From Bernardetia sp. MNP-M8 (GTDB lineage: Bacteria; Bacteroidota; Bacteroidia; Cytophagales; Bernardetiaceae): 64,000 bases of DNA. Numbering within the stretch: position 1 is the stretch's first letter; every line of letters begins with the position of its first letter. The stretch covers positions 1,550,001 through 1,614,000 of the forward strand of contig NZ_CP147012.1 of assembly GCF_037126285.1 (NCBI RefSeq). The letters run 5' to 3'. A model generated the notes under the pieces. That model had not been told where the DNA came from. It ran no database searches and worked only from the letters and a program-made list of their open reading frames with translations. Positions 9,144-20,461 of this stretch are shown here, piece after piece. The translations under genes were made by a program, and so were the position numbers.

Positions 9144-10406
9144 CTACAAAATCTTTTTTTTTACTTCTTCCAAAACTCTCCCAACACCAATCTCATTAAT
9201 ATCCACTCCCATAGAATTACAATACTTTTCATACACTTTTTCTTTACTATTTTGCTGTAATTCTTCTTCAATTTTGGGAGGGAAAATATAAAAAATAGGT
9301 AAACTGTATTCTGTATTTTCTAAACTAGGATATGGACTAAAACGACCAATATGTCTTCCATTGGCAATACAAATAGTCTTTGTCTGAGTAGCTGCGCCAA
9401 GGTGAGAAGCAACTGTTTCATTAGTAATTAATAGATTACTTTCAGCTATTTTTTGAGTGAGTTCTATTAGGTTTGTTTTTCCTGTGAGATTAATTATATT
9501 CGTCGGTGGGGACACCGACAACAGCGAAGTTATATTTTGAGTTTCGCTTTGATTTTCAGAATTATTTTTATTTTTAATAAAATCAATGATGTTTTGAGCC
9601 AAGATTTGTTCGTTTTTTCCTCCAATCAAAATAAAATTTAATTCATTATTGATAGCATTTAATTCTAAAATAAGTTTTGCAAAGTTTTCGAAATGCCACG
9701 TTTTATACACTTCACTTGCACCAATAAAAAGAGCAATTTGATTTCTTTTCTTTTCTTTTGTATTTACTTTATTTAATAAAGAAGGATATTTCAAATCAAT
9801 TTTTCTATTCAAAAACTGTTCAAAGAAAATTTTATTTCTATCAAATTCAAAAACTGGTTTGTTGGGAGTTTCTAATAATTCAGTATAAAAACTATCAGCC
9901 AATTTTTTCTCTTTTTCTATCAAATTATCTGTATTTCCTTCATTTCCAATTCGTTTTTCTGCTCCTGAAACGTGTTCAATGGCATCTCCAAAAAGCAATA
10001 ACCTTGAATAAGTTGATTCGATAGCTATTTCGAAACCTTGTTTTCTAATTTCTTTTTGTTTTTGATAACGATACAAAGGATTTTGATAGAATTTTTTACG
10101 GTCAATCCAAATTACCTCATCGACAGTTTCTTTGTCCCATTCTTCAAAAAGAGATTTCCACATTATATTTCCACACAAAACACGCTTATAATTTTTATAG
10201 ATTCTATCATTTGCTAGTTCCTCTAAAAAATTTCTGAATAGAATATAATCTCCAATTGCATCCAAACGAATGATGAGAAGTGTATTTTTTTCTACTTTAT
10301 ATTTTATAGAAATACAGACTAGTTTATCAATAAAATGGCACAGACGCACCTCAAAAGCAATTTTGATGCGTTCTTTTAGGTTTTGGAAGATTGTTTTTTC
10401 TTTCAT
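9144..10406 (-). CDS. Glycosyltransferase family 9 (heptosyltransferase-like)
   Basis: The 420-residue protein has the GT9 N-terminus ('NTLLIIRLDAIGDYILFRNFLEELA') and the C-terminal donor-binding half ('QIALFIGASEVYKTWHFENFAKLILEL', 'FILIGGKNEQ', 'INLTGKTNLIELTQKIAESNLLITNETVASHLGAA'). GT9 enzymes such as WaaF/WaaC add ADP-heptose to lipopolysaccharide core; here the acceptor is unknown. An unusual stretch of about 25 residues before INLTGKT is partly encoded by a REP-like repeat (9502-9529, giving SLLSVSPPT in the protein). The frame is intact, so the gene is probably functional. It lies in its own unit downstream of the infB terminator region. Confidence 0.85.
   Translation of the reverse strand: MKEKTIFQNLKERIKIAFEVRLCHFIDKLVCISIKYKVEKNTLLIIRLDAIGDYILFRNFLEELANDRIYKNYKRVLCGNIMWKSLFEEWDKETVDEVIWIDRKKFYQNPLYRYQKQKEIRKQGFEIAIESTYSRLLLFGDAIEHVSGAEKRIGNEGNTDNLIEKEKKLADSFYTELLETPNKPVFEFDRNKIFFEQFLNRKIDLKYPSLLNKVNTKEKKRNQIALFIGASEVYKTWHFENFAKLILELNAINNELNFILIGGKNEQILAQNIIDFIKNKNNSENQSETQNITSLLSVSPPTNIINLTGKTNLIELTQKIAESNLLITNETVASHLGAATQTKTICIANGRHIGRFSPYPSLENTEYSLPIFYIFPPKIEEELQQNSKEKVYEKYCNSMGVDINEIGVGRVLEEVKKKIL
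9502..9529 (+). repeat. REP-like palindromic repeat inside the GT9 coding sequence, copy 2
   Basis: GTCGGTGGGGACACCGAC followed by AACAGCGAAG matches the repeat at 48821-48846 (GTTGGTGAGGACACCAAC then AACGGCATAG), with compensating changes in both hairpin arms (T:A to C:G). It lies in frame in the glycosyltransferase gene, between the nucleotide-binding strand and the conserved LTGKT segment. Confidence 0.6.
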
Positions 10407-10460
10407 AGATTTTTTTTATTTACTGCTTCAATCGTCGACACTCAACCAGTAGATAAGAAT

Positions 10461-10503
10461 AAACAAAAAAGCACTCCTAAAAAATAGAAATGCTTTTTTG
10501 TTT
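10461..10503. terminator. Bidirectional terminator hairpin downstream of infB
   Basis: A perfect 13-bp stem, AAACAAAAAAGCA (10461-10473) and its complement (10491-10503), with a 17-nt loop lies 23 bp after the infB stop codon. The run of A and T on the arms gives a U-tract in either direction. Confidence 0.65.
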
Positions 10504-10525
10504 TTATATAAATTGAGAAGTAGTC

Positions 10526-13861
<3,336 letters not shown>

Positions 13862-14345
13862 AAATTTTTTTTGGGGCGACTTTTAGCCTATCTTCTAAAA
13901 ATTATCTTTACTTATATACTCTAAAAATTTGTATAATAAAAGGTCAATAAAATTCTAAAAATGATGAGTTGCCTACTTTTGACTCCTAATAGATATGTAT
14001 TTTAGTGATTTTAGGAGGGTCTGTTCTTAAACTAATTTAAGTTTTTATTGAAACGATATTGGGTTTTGATGAATAAACTGATTTGATACAGTTATATGAA
14101 TTGTTGAATTTTGTTTATTTACATTAGATTCAAAAAATGCCTAGATTTAGATAACTAATTAGGGTATTTTGAACTAAGAAATACTTTATCTTACAAAAAT
14201 ACGATAATTTTTAGAAAAAATAATGTAAAATCGTAAAAAAAAGTAAATATTTATTTTTTGTGTTCGATTTTCACAAAAATATCTTTAAATAGTAAACCCT
14301 AAAAGCAATTTTCACTCTTAGGGTTTACTTATTTTTGTAACTAGA
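13862..14345. other. Intergenic gap between nusA and infB
   Basis: This 484-bp AT-rich stretch has no convincing open frame. It contains the nusA-distal hairpin at 14291-14329. CAAAnnTA boxes (minus-strand TAnnTTTG) occur at about 14194 and 14275 without a matching -33 element, and could serve infB. Nothing else is recognised. Confidence 0.5.
14291..14329. terminator. Hairpin downstream of nusA
   Basis: A 12-bp perfect stem (AGTAAACCCTAA and complement) with a 15-nt loop lies 17 bp after the nusA stop. The minus-strand tail is only moderately T-rich (TATTTAAAG), so termination may be partial, leaving read-through into infB. Confidence 0.5.
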
Positions 14346-15596
14346 TTATTCGAATTCTTTTTTAAGAACTTCTAAAACAAAATCGATTGTTTCTTCTTCT
14401 AAATCTACACGACGAATTAGGTCTTCTCTATTGTATTCCAATACACTTCTTGCTGTATCAAAACCTACTTTATGAAACTCATCGATAATCCAATCATCGA
14501 TAGCATCTTTGAATTCTGTTAAATCTACATCATCTTCAAAATCATCTACAGCTTCTTCTCTAAAGACATCAATTTCGTAGTCTACTAACTTTCCAGCCAA
14601 ACGAATATTTTGCCCTCCTTTTCCAATAGCTAGTGAAATTTGGTCACGCTTTAAAAAGACAGCAACACGAGAATTATCTTCGTCTATTTTCATAGAAGTT
14701 GTCTTTGCAGGACTCAAAGCACGAGAAATAAGTAATTCTAGGTTTTCGGTATAATTAATTACATCGATATTTTCATTACAAAGCTCTCTTACAATTGAAT
14801 GAATACGTGAACCTTTCATTCCTACGCAAGCACCAACTGGGTCAATACGATCATCAAATGATTCTACAGCTACTTTTGCACGCTCACCCGCTTCTCTTAC
14901 CACTTTTCTTACTGCGATTGTTCCCTCTTCAATCTCTGGGATTTCAGATTCGAATAATTTTTCTAAAAACAAAGGTGCAGTACGTGAAAGGATAATTTTG
15001 GGATTGCCATTTTGCATTTCTACACGATGAACAACAGCACGAACACTATCTCCTTTACGGAAACGGTCTTTTGGTATCTGCTCTCCTTTTGGCAAACTCA
15101 ATTCTTTACCTTCACTATCTTGCAATACTACTTCACGTTTCAAAACTTGATAGACTTCACATGTAACAATCTCACCTACATATTCTTTGTATTTTTGATA
15201 CAATAAATCTTTTTCCAAATCTCTTACCTTTTGGATAAGCGTTTGACGAGCTGTTTGAACAAGTCTTCGTCCAAAATCATCAATTTTGATTTCTTGTGCT
15301 ACATCTTCACCAACTTCAAAGTCAGGTTCGATTACTTTAGCATCTGTAAGACGAATTTCTGTTTGTTCATCATATTCTGGTTCATCATCAGCAATAATAT
15401 TTCTATATTGCCAAATTTCCAAATCACCTTTTTCAATATTAACAATAACGTCAAAATTTTCATCAGAACGATATTTTCTACGAATAAGGGTACGAAAAAC
15501 ATCTTCCAAAATACGAATCATCGTAGGACGGTCAATGCGTTTTAACCTTGCAAAATCAGCAAAGGATTCTATTAATGTTGAAGTTTCTATACTCAT
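14346..15596 (-). CDS. nusA: Transcription termination/antitermination protein NusA
   Basis: Taking the ATG at 15596 gives MSIETSTLIESFADFARLKRIDRPTM..., the expected NusA N-terminus. An upstream in-frame extension to 15674 lacks family similarity. The 416 residues contain the N-terminal polymerase-binding domain (1-130), an S1 domain (about 130-200, 'GEIVTCEVYQVLKREVVLQDSEGKELSLPKGEQ'), and two KH domains (about 230-350, 'DPVGACVGMKGSRIHSIVRELCNENIDVINY', 'ISLAIGKGGQNIRLAGKLVDYEIDV'). A short helix-hairpin-helix-like C-terminus follows. It binds RNA polymerase and controls pausing and termination. It lies 49 bp downstream of rimP on the same strand. Confidence 0.96.
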   Translation of the reverse strand: MSIETSTLIESFADFARLKRIDRPTMIRILEDVFRTLIRRKYRSDENFDVIVNIEKGDLEIWQYRNIIADDEPEYDEQTEIRLTDAKVIEPDFEVGEDVAQEIKIDDFGRRLVQTARQTLIQKVRDLEKDLLYQKYKEYVGEIVTCEVYQVLKREVVLQDSEGKELSLPKGEQIPKDRFRKGDSVRAVVHRVEMQNGNPKIILSRTAPLFLEKLFESEIPEIEEGTIAVRKVVREAGERAKVAVESFDDRIDPVGACVGMKGSRIHSIVRELCNENIDVINYTENLELLISRALSPAKTTSMKIDEDNSRVAVFLKRDQISLAIGKGGQNIRLAGKLVDYEIDVFREEAVDDFEDDVDLTEFKDAIDDWIIDEFHKVGFDTARSVLEYNREDLIRRVDLEEETIDFVLEVLKKEFE

Positions 15597-15645
15597 TGTT
15601 TTTATATTTTTGTACACCCTAAAAGGATATAGTACATGAATTTCA

Positions 15646-16242
15646 CTATTTTTTCTTGAATGATATTTGAACATGTGCCACTTTCACTTCTTCAAAGTTT
15701 AGAGTAGCAGGTTTGTATTTTGTCTTGATTTTTCCTTTTTTTCCTTCAGCCACTTCATATTCTTCAGTAATTTGAAAGATGGGTTTGCCTTCTTCGTTTT
15801 GTTCTATTGATTGTAGCTTACCTACTTTTTTTGTTCCATCTTTTAATTCGAATTCTAAAGTACGTCCTACATGTTGAGGATACTGTCTGAAAGTATGTAA
15901 TCCATAATCTACTCCTGGTGAAGTAACTTCTAAATTATAAGGATTGTCTTCTCCTTTTTCATCTTTTCCAAACAAATCATCTTCTTCAAAATAAGCTCCT
16001 ACCTTTCGGCTTACGTTTGCACAATCAGCAATTCCGACACCATCATCTCCATCAATAATAATTATTACTTTGGGAGTTCTAGTTTTTGAAATTTGAATTT
16101 CTAATAAAAAAATATGTGTTGAAAGTGCATAATCAAAAAACTCATTTCCTTCTTCACTTGCTTGTGGAGAAGTTGCTTTTTGAATAAAATCACTAATTTT
16201 TTCTTTAATAGAATTAATTTGTGCTGTTTTTGAATCGGACAT
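15646..16242 (-). CDS. rimP: Ribosome maturation factor RimP
   Basis: The 198-residue protein is first in the rimP-nusA-infB group. It has the two RimP domains: the N-terminal alpha/beta part with 'PKVIIIIDGDDGVGIADCANVSRKVGAYFEE' and 'YNLEVTSPGVDYGLHTFRQYPQHVGRTLEFEL', and a C-terminal SH3-like part with 'KPATLNFEEVKVAHVQISFKKK'. RimP is needed for maturation of the 30S subunit. It is longer than E. coli RimP (about 150 residues) because of an acidic insertion (FGKDEKGEDN) and a charged beta-region. A promoter at 16355-16386 and a hairpin at 16306-16331 precede it. Confidence 0.93.
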   Translation of the reverse strand: MSDSKTAQINSIKEKISDFIQKATSPQASEEGNEFFDYALSTHIFLLEIQISKTRTPKVIIIIDGDDGVGIADCANVSRKVGAYFEEDDLFGKDEKGEDNPYNLEVTSPGVDYGLHTFRQYPQHVGRTLEFELKDGTKKVGKLQSIEQNEEGKPIFQITEEYEVAEGKKGKIKTKYKPATLNFEEVKVAHVQISFKKK

Positions 16243-16305
16243 ATAATAAAATTAGATTTCAGAATTCAGAAGTAAAAAATACTATACAAAATATAATAAA
16301 ACGAA

Positions 16306-16331
16306 AATGGAAGGCTTTTCTGCCTTCCATT
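16306..16331 (-). terminator. Hairpin with T-tract in the rimP leader (ECF-gene terminator and/or attenuator)
   Basis: A perfect 10-bp stem AATGGAAGGC / GCCTTCCATT with a 6-nt loop is followed on the minus strand by TTTCGTTTTATT. It can terminate the upstream sigma-factor transcript. It also lies downstream of the probable rimP promoter (16355-16386), so every rimP transcript from that promoter must pass through it. Confidence 0.7.
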
Positions 16332-16354
16332 CGTGATTGTTTCCTAATTAGTTA

Positions 16355-16386
16355 CAAAATTACAAAAAAGGGTTTTGTTTTGCAAA
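16355..16386 (-). promoter_or_regulatory. Probable promoter of rimP-nusA-infB
   Basis: On the minus strand TTTG (16386-16383) is separated by exactly 20 bp from TAATTTTG (16362-16355), matching the Bacteroidota primary sigma consensus TTTG-N19-20-TAnnTTTG. The predicted start site near 16348 gives a leader of about 105 nt carrying the 16306-16331 hairpin. Confidence 0.65.
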
Positions 16387-16432
16387 TTTTCGATTTTACT
16401 AAATTGAGTCTTTTTGATTAAATTTCTAAAAG

Positions 16433-16990
16433 TTAGTACAATAACCACACAGTCAATAAAGGCAAATAATCTTTCAATGCTACTCGCATTATTTTGAGAG
16501 CTTTGCCAATTTGATTTTCTACTGTTTTGATAGAAATTCCTAATATATCAGCTACTTCTTGATAAGACATTTCTTCAAAACGATTAAGTATAAAGACTTC
16601 TTTGCAGCGTGGAGGAAGTAATTCTAAGGCAGCTTCAATATGGTTAGATAGCTCTTCTGTTCTGATAGTTGAATCGCTTTGATTAGAATCTACTACCAAA
16701 TGTTGATACATTGGCTCATCAATATCAAGTGCATTATCAGAGGTAGGGCGTTTTTTGCGAAGATAATCTATGCCTGCGTTAGTGGCTGAGCGTTTGAGAT
16801 AAGCAGCTAAAGAAGTAGTAATGGTTAGCTGTTCTCTTTTTTTCCAAAAATTAAAAAACACCTCTTGGACTATATCTTCTGCAATAGCTTCATCTTTTAC
16901 CATTCTATAAACTATCCTACACATAGTTGTATAGTGCAACTTAAAAAGTTGTTCTATATCATCTATTAAAATGTTTTTAGTCTCAGACAT
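16433..16990 (-). CDS. ECF-type RNA polymerase sigma factor
   Basis: The 185-residue protein has sigma region 2 at about residues 15-85 ('LFKLHYTTMCRIVYRMVKDEAIAEDIVQEVFFNFWKKREQL', 'YLKRSATNAGIDYLRKKRP') and region 4 at about 125-175 ('ELLPPRCKEVFILNRFEEMSYQEVADILGISIKTVENQIGKALKIMR'). There is no region 3, as in ECF factors. Many Bacteroidota ECFs pair with a FecR-type anti-sigma factor, but none is adjacent here. It ends in a hydrophobic VALKDYLPLLTVWLLY tail that might contact a membrane partner (inference). It lies downstream of gldE on the same strand, 98 bp away. Confidence 0.92.
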   Translation of the reverse strand: MSETKNILIDDIEQLFKLHYTTMCRIVYRMVKDEAIAEDIVQEVFFNFWKKREQLTITTSLAAYLKRSATNAGIDYLRKKRPTSDNALDIDEPMYQHLVVDSNQSDSTIRTEELSNHIEAALELLPPRCKEVFILNRFEEMSYQEVADILGISIKTVENQIGKALKIMRVALKDYLPLLTVWLLY

Positions 16991-17088
16991 TTAATAAAGT
17001 TAGGAGTAAAGGTTGATAGACTTTTGTAATTTTAAATGATTGGCAAAAATAATATATTCTATATCATTTATTAATAACTAATAATTAG

Positions 17089-18486
17089 TTAGTCTTCTTC
17101 TTTTTGGTCTTCTCGCTGTAAAACTCTTACTTTCACTTTCTTTACTCGCTTTCTATCAGCCGATTCGATAACAAACTCAAAGGGAGGAAATTCTTTTGTT
17201 TCTCCTCGCATAGGCATTTTTGAAAAAAGCTCTAACATCAATCCTCCAATAGACTCACTTTCTCCTTTTACAGTATCAAAATGACTTCCATGTAATTCAA
17301 ATTCTTTTGCAAAATCACTCAAAAGTGTTTTACCTTCAAAAATATATTCGTCTTCTGCTGTTCTGATGAACAAACGCTCTTCTTCATCATCAAACTCGTC
17401 GTTTATTTCACCTACAATTTCTTCGATTACATCTTCTAAAGTTACCAAACCAGAAGTACCTCCATATTCATCCACTACAATTGCCATGTGAATGTGTTTG
17501 GTCTGAAAATCTTGAAAAAGATCATCTATTTTCTTTGTTTCTGGAACATAAAAAACATTTTCTCTGATAATTTTTTGCCACTCAAAATCACTTCCTTTTC
17601 TCAAATGAGCTAATAAATCTTTTGCATAAATTAGTCCTATAATATCATCCATTTTCTCCTTATAAATCGGAATTCTAGAATATCCACTTTCTTTGATTGT
17701 TTCTAACAGATTGTCATAAGATGTTGAATATTCTACAGCAGTGATGGCTGTGCGAGAAGTCATAATTTGCTTGGCATTGATTTGACCAAAATTAATTACT
17801 CCTCTCAAAATCTGCCTTGCTTCTTTGGCTGCTTCGTTATTAGTGGTAAGTTCTAATGCTTTATTGAGTTGTTCTACAGAAACAGGTGTTTGATTTTGCC
17901 CTTTTTTAACACTTTTTTCTAGTCTTTCTCCCATAAAAGCAAGTATCCAAGCAGCAGGTTGAAATATTGTAATGGCAAATGCCATCGGACGAGCAACACT
18001 CCTTGAAAATAAAAGTGAACGCTGACGAGCAATAACTTTAGGAACAACTTCTCCAAAAAACACAATAGCTGCTGTCACTATTGCTGTTAAGATAACAACA
18101 ATAATCCCTTCTTCCTCTCGCCCAAAAATCTGCCACATCATATAGGTCGAAGAAATTACGATAGCAATATTTACTAGATTATTTAATAATAAAATAGTAG
18201 CTAAGAGTAATTTTTGTTTGCTAAGAAGTTCTAAAAGTTTTTTATCTACTAGTTTTTTACTGTCTTTACATTCTTCTATTTGCTGAGTAGTAAGAGAAAA
18301 AAAGGCTACTTCCGAACCTGAAATCAGCCCCGAAAGTAGCAATAAAATGAGTATCACAAATAATTCTACAGCATACATTGCTAAATTAGAAGCCTGTATG
18401 CTATTTATTTGTAAAAGAATATCTAAACTAGAAAAGTTGTCTAAAATGCTTGTGATATTCCAACTAAAACTATCGCTGTCGTTCAA
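17089..18486 (-). CDS. gldE: Gliding motility-associated protein GldE (CNNM/CorC-type membrane protein)
   Basis: The 465-residue protein has a CNNM-type membrane domain (hydrophobic segments near residues 37-60, 95-117 and 125-185; 'LLSGLISGSEVAFFSLTTQQIEE'), two CBS domains (about 235-345, 'SRTAITAVEYSTSYDNLLETIKESGYSRIPIYKEKMDDIIGLIYAKDLL', 'MAIVVDEYGGTSGLVTLEDVIEEIVGEI') and a C-terminal CorC/HlyC domain. Related proteins export Mg2+/Co2+; GldE is tied to gliding and T9SS in Flavobacterium. The mutY-ssb-gldE order supports the name, but gldD does not follow. The likely start is TTG at 18486, 23 bp after ssb; the next ATG (18378) would trim the cytoplasmic or lumenal N-terminus. Confidence 0.85.
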   Translation of the reverse strand: MNDSDSFSWNITSILDNFSSLDILLQINSIQASNLAMYAVELFVILILLLLSGLISGSEVAFFSLTTQQIEECKDSKKLVDKKLLELLSKQKLLLATILLLNNLVNIAIVISSTYMMWQIFGREEEGIIVVILTAIVTAAIVFFGEVVPKVIARQRSLLFSRSVARPMAFAITIFQPAAWILAFMGERLEKSVKKGQNQTPVSVEQLNKALELTTNNEAAKEARQILRGVINFGQINAKQIMTSRTAITAVEYSTSYDNLLETIKESGYSRIPIYKEKMDDIIGLIYAKDLLAHLRKGSDFEWQKIIRENVFYVPETKKIDDLFQDFQTKHIHMAIVVDEYGGTSGLVTLEDVIEEIVGEINDEFDDEEERLFIRTAEDEYIFEGKTLLSDFAKEFELHGSHFDTVKGESESIGGLMLELFSKMPMRGETKEFPPFEFVIESADRKRVKKVKVRVLQREDQKEED

Positions 18487-18509
18487 TGTCGTAAAAATTA
18501 AGTTTTAGA

Positions 18510-18992
18510 TTAGAAAGGAAGATCGTCTTCAGGGTTACTAGAACCACTCAACTCACTTGCCACTTCTGTATTCTGAGTAGAAGAATTTGAAGAGGAAGAA
18601 TTCGTAGAACTTCCACCATAAGGATTTTCTGTTGGCATCGGAACGCCTCCATTATAATTTCCGTCTCCCATTTTAGCAGTAAATTGAAGGTCATTAGCTA
18701 CAATTTCTGTTACATATTTTTTTACTCCATCTTGTTCCCAAGAGCGAGTTGAAAGTTTACCTTCTACATAAACTTTGTCTCCTTTTTTAAGTTTTTCTGC
18801 TTTTTCTGCATTCCAACGCCACAAAACGACACGATGCCATTCTGTACGTTCTTGCCATTCACCTGATTGATCTTTAAAATTCTCGCTGGTTGCAATAGAT
18901 ATAGTGGATACTTTTGTTCCATTTTCTAAGGTACGAATTTCAGGGTCTTGCCCTAGATTTCCTAATAAGATTACTTTATTTACTCCTGCCAT
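18510..18992 (-). CDS. ssb: Single-stranded DNA-binding protein
   Basis: The 160-residue protein has the SSB OB-fold at residues 1-110 ('MAGVNKVILLGNLGQDPEIRTLENGTKVSTISIATSE', 'TEWHRVVLWRWNAEKAEKLKKGDKVYVEGKL'), a Gly/Ser/Asn-rich linker and the conserved acidic tip DDLPF used to recruit repair and replication proteins. It coats single-stranded DNA in replication and repair. It sits between mutY and gldE on the same strand, as in other Bacteroidota. Confidence 0.96.
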   Translation of the reverse strand: MAGVNKVILLGNLGQDPEIRTLENGTKVSTISIATSENFKDQSGEWQERTEWHRVVLWRWNAEKAEKLKKGDKVYVEGKLSTRSWEQDGVKKYVTEIVANDLQFTAKMGDGNYNGGVPMPTENPYGGSSTNSSSSNSSTQNTEVASELSGSSNPEDDLPF

Positions 18993-19141
18993 ACTTTAAA
19001 ATTGATTTTAATACAAATTGATTGTAAAATAAACTAATAAAATTGATTTGATTTACTTCGTACTTAGAAACGGTTGTTTGACTAGCTTAAGTATAAATAC
19101 TTTACTGAATTATAACGTAAAAATACAAAAAAATAATAGAT

Positions 19142-20302
19142 TTAGAAAAGATGTGAGACTAAATAGTCAAGATATTTACTAATAAGCACAGGTTTTGGAA
19201 TTTTATCTAAGTTTTGCCAATTTATTTCTTCTAAATTATATTTTTTCTTCAATTTATTCCAAAATTCTATTTGCTCTTTTGTATCCTTTATTTCTAAAGT
19301 ATAAAATTTTGCATATAAGGTTCTATGAGAAAGTTGGTGTTTGAAAATGATAGATTCGTGAGTAGATTTCAGCTTGGATTCTAGATTCTGAATGCTCTCA
19401 AATTCTATGTCCAGTTTATCTTCCTTCAATTTATTTTGTAATTCCTTTACTGGCTCAAAATTCTTTTTGTCTTTGTTTAAAAATTCTATTACAAAAAAAT
19501 CATTTAGTCCTTGCCAAATATCGCCTTCTTGTCGTTGTCGTATTAAAACTTTCTTTTCTGAATCAATTTCATTTTGCTTTACAAAAACAAAATAGTGCAT
19601 AAAACGGTCTTTTACAACTGTTTTCTTTCCTTTTATGGGAAGTCTTTCTATCGAATTTTTCTCAAAGGCTCTACATTTTTCTTGCAATGGGCAGATTTTG
19701 CAATTCGGATTTTTGGGGACACATTGTAGCGCACCAAACTCCATAATTGATTGATTGTAAATAGCAGGTTCTTTTTTATCGATTAATTTTTGAGCTACTT
19801 CTCTAAATTCTTTTTTGCCTTCAGTCGAAGTAATATCTTTTTCTATTCCAAAAAAACGAGCCAAAACACGATAAACATTTCCATCTACAACAGCTTGTAC
19901 TTCATCAAAAGCAAAAGAAGAAATAGCTGCTGCTGTATAATCTCCTACACCTTTTAGTTTTTTTATTTCTGTATAATTATTTGGAAAAACACCATTTAGT
20001 TCTTCTGAAATATATTTGGCTGCTGCATGTAAGTTTCTAGCTCTTGAATAATATCCTAAGCCTTGCCAAAGTCTCAAAACGGTTTGTTCATCTGCTGCTG
20101 CAAGCTGTTGAACAGTTGGAAAATGCTCAATAAACTTTTCATAATAAGGCATTCCTTGTACTACACGAGTTTGTTGAAGAATAATTTCAGAAAGCCATAT
20201 TTTATATGGATTTTGAGTATCACGCCAAGGTAAATCTCGTTTGTTCTGCTGATACCAAGATATGATTGATTGAGAAAAAAATGTGTTCTTATCTTTTGAC
20301 AT
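19142..20302 (-). CDS. mutY: A/G-specific adenine glycosylase MutY
   Basis: The 386-residue enzyme removes adenine mispaired with 8-oxoguanine. The N-terminal HhH-GPD domain has 'LPWRDTQNPYKIWLSEIILQQTRV', with the catalytic Glu in SEIILQQT. It continues with 'LKGVGDYTAAAISSFAFDEVQAVVDGNVYRV', whose VDGN carries the catalytic Asp. The iron-sulfur cluster motif is CVPKNPNCKICPLQEKC (C-x6-C-x2-C-x5-C). The C-terminal NUDIX-like domain that recognises 8-oxoG follows ('MHYFVFVKQNEID', 'WQGLNDFFVIEF', 'KSTHESIIFKHQLSHRTLYAKFY'). It lies 149 bp upstream of ssb. Confidence 0.95.
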   Translation of the reverse strand: MSKDKNTFFSQSIISWYQQNKRDLPWRDTQNPYKIWLSEIILQQTRVVQGMPYYEKFIEHFPTVQQLAAADEQTVLRLWQGLGYYSRARNLHAAAKYISEELNGVFPNNYTEIKKLKGVGDYTAAAISSFAFDEVQAVVDGNVYRVLARFFGIEKDITSTEGKKEFREVAQKLIDKKEPAIYNQSIMEFGALQCVPKNPNCKICPLQEKCRAFEKNSIERLPIKGKKTVVKDRFMHYFVFVKQNEIDSEKKVLIRQRQEGDIWQGLNDFFVIEFLNKDKKNFEPVKELQNKLKEDKLDIEFESIQNLESKLKSTHESIIFKHQLSHRTLYAKFYTLEIKDTKEQIEFWNKLKKKYNLEEINWQNLDKIPKPVLISKYLDYLVSHLF

Positions 20303-20354
20303 TTATTTTTTAAGTTAAAGTAAGAGTAAGTAAACACAGAATTACAGATACAGT

Positions 20355-20388
20355 TTTGATAAAAAGTAATTTAAAATCAATAAATTTG
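20355..20388 (+). promoter_or_regulatory. Possible promoter of porP/sprF-like gene
   Basis: TTTG at 20355-20358 and TAAATTTG at 20381-20388 resemble the Bacteroidota promoter elements, although the 22-bp spacing is slightly long. They lie 74 bp upstream of the ATG at 20462, in the intergenic region divergent from mutY. Confidence 0.4.
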
Positions 20389-20461
20389 TGAATAAAATAA
20401 GAATCTCAACGTTCTTTTTATAATTTTCCTAGGCTAAAACAAAAAGTAACATTCAACTACT

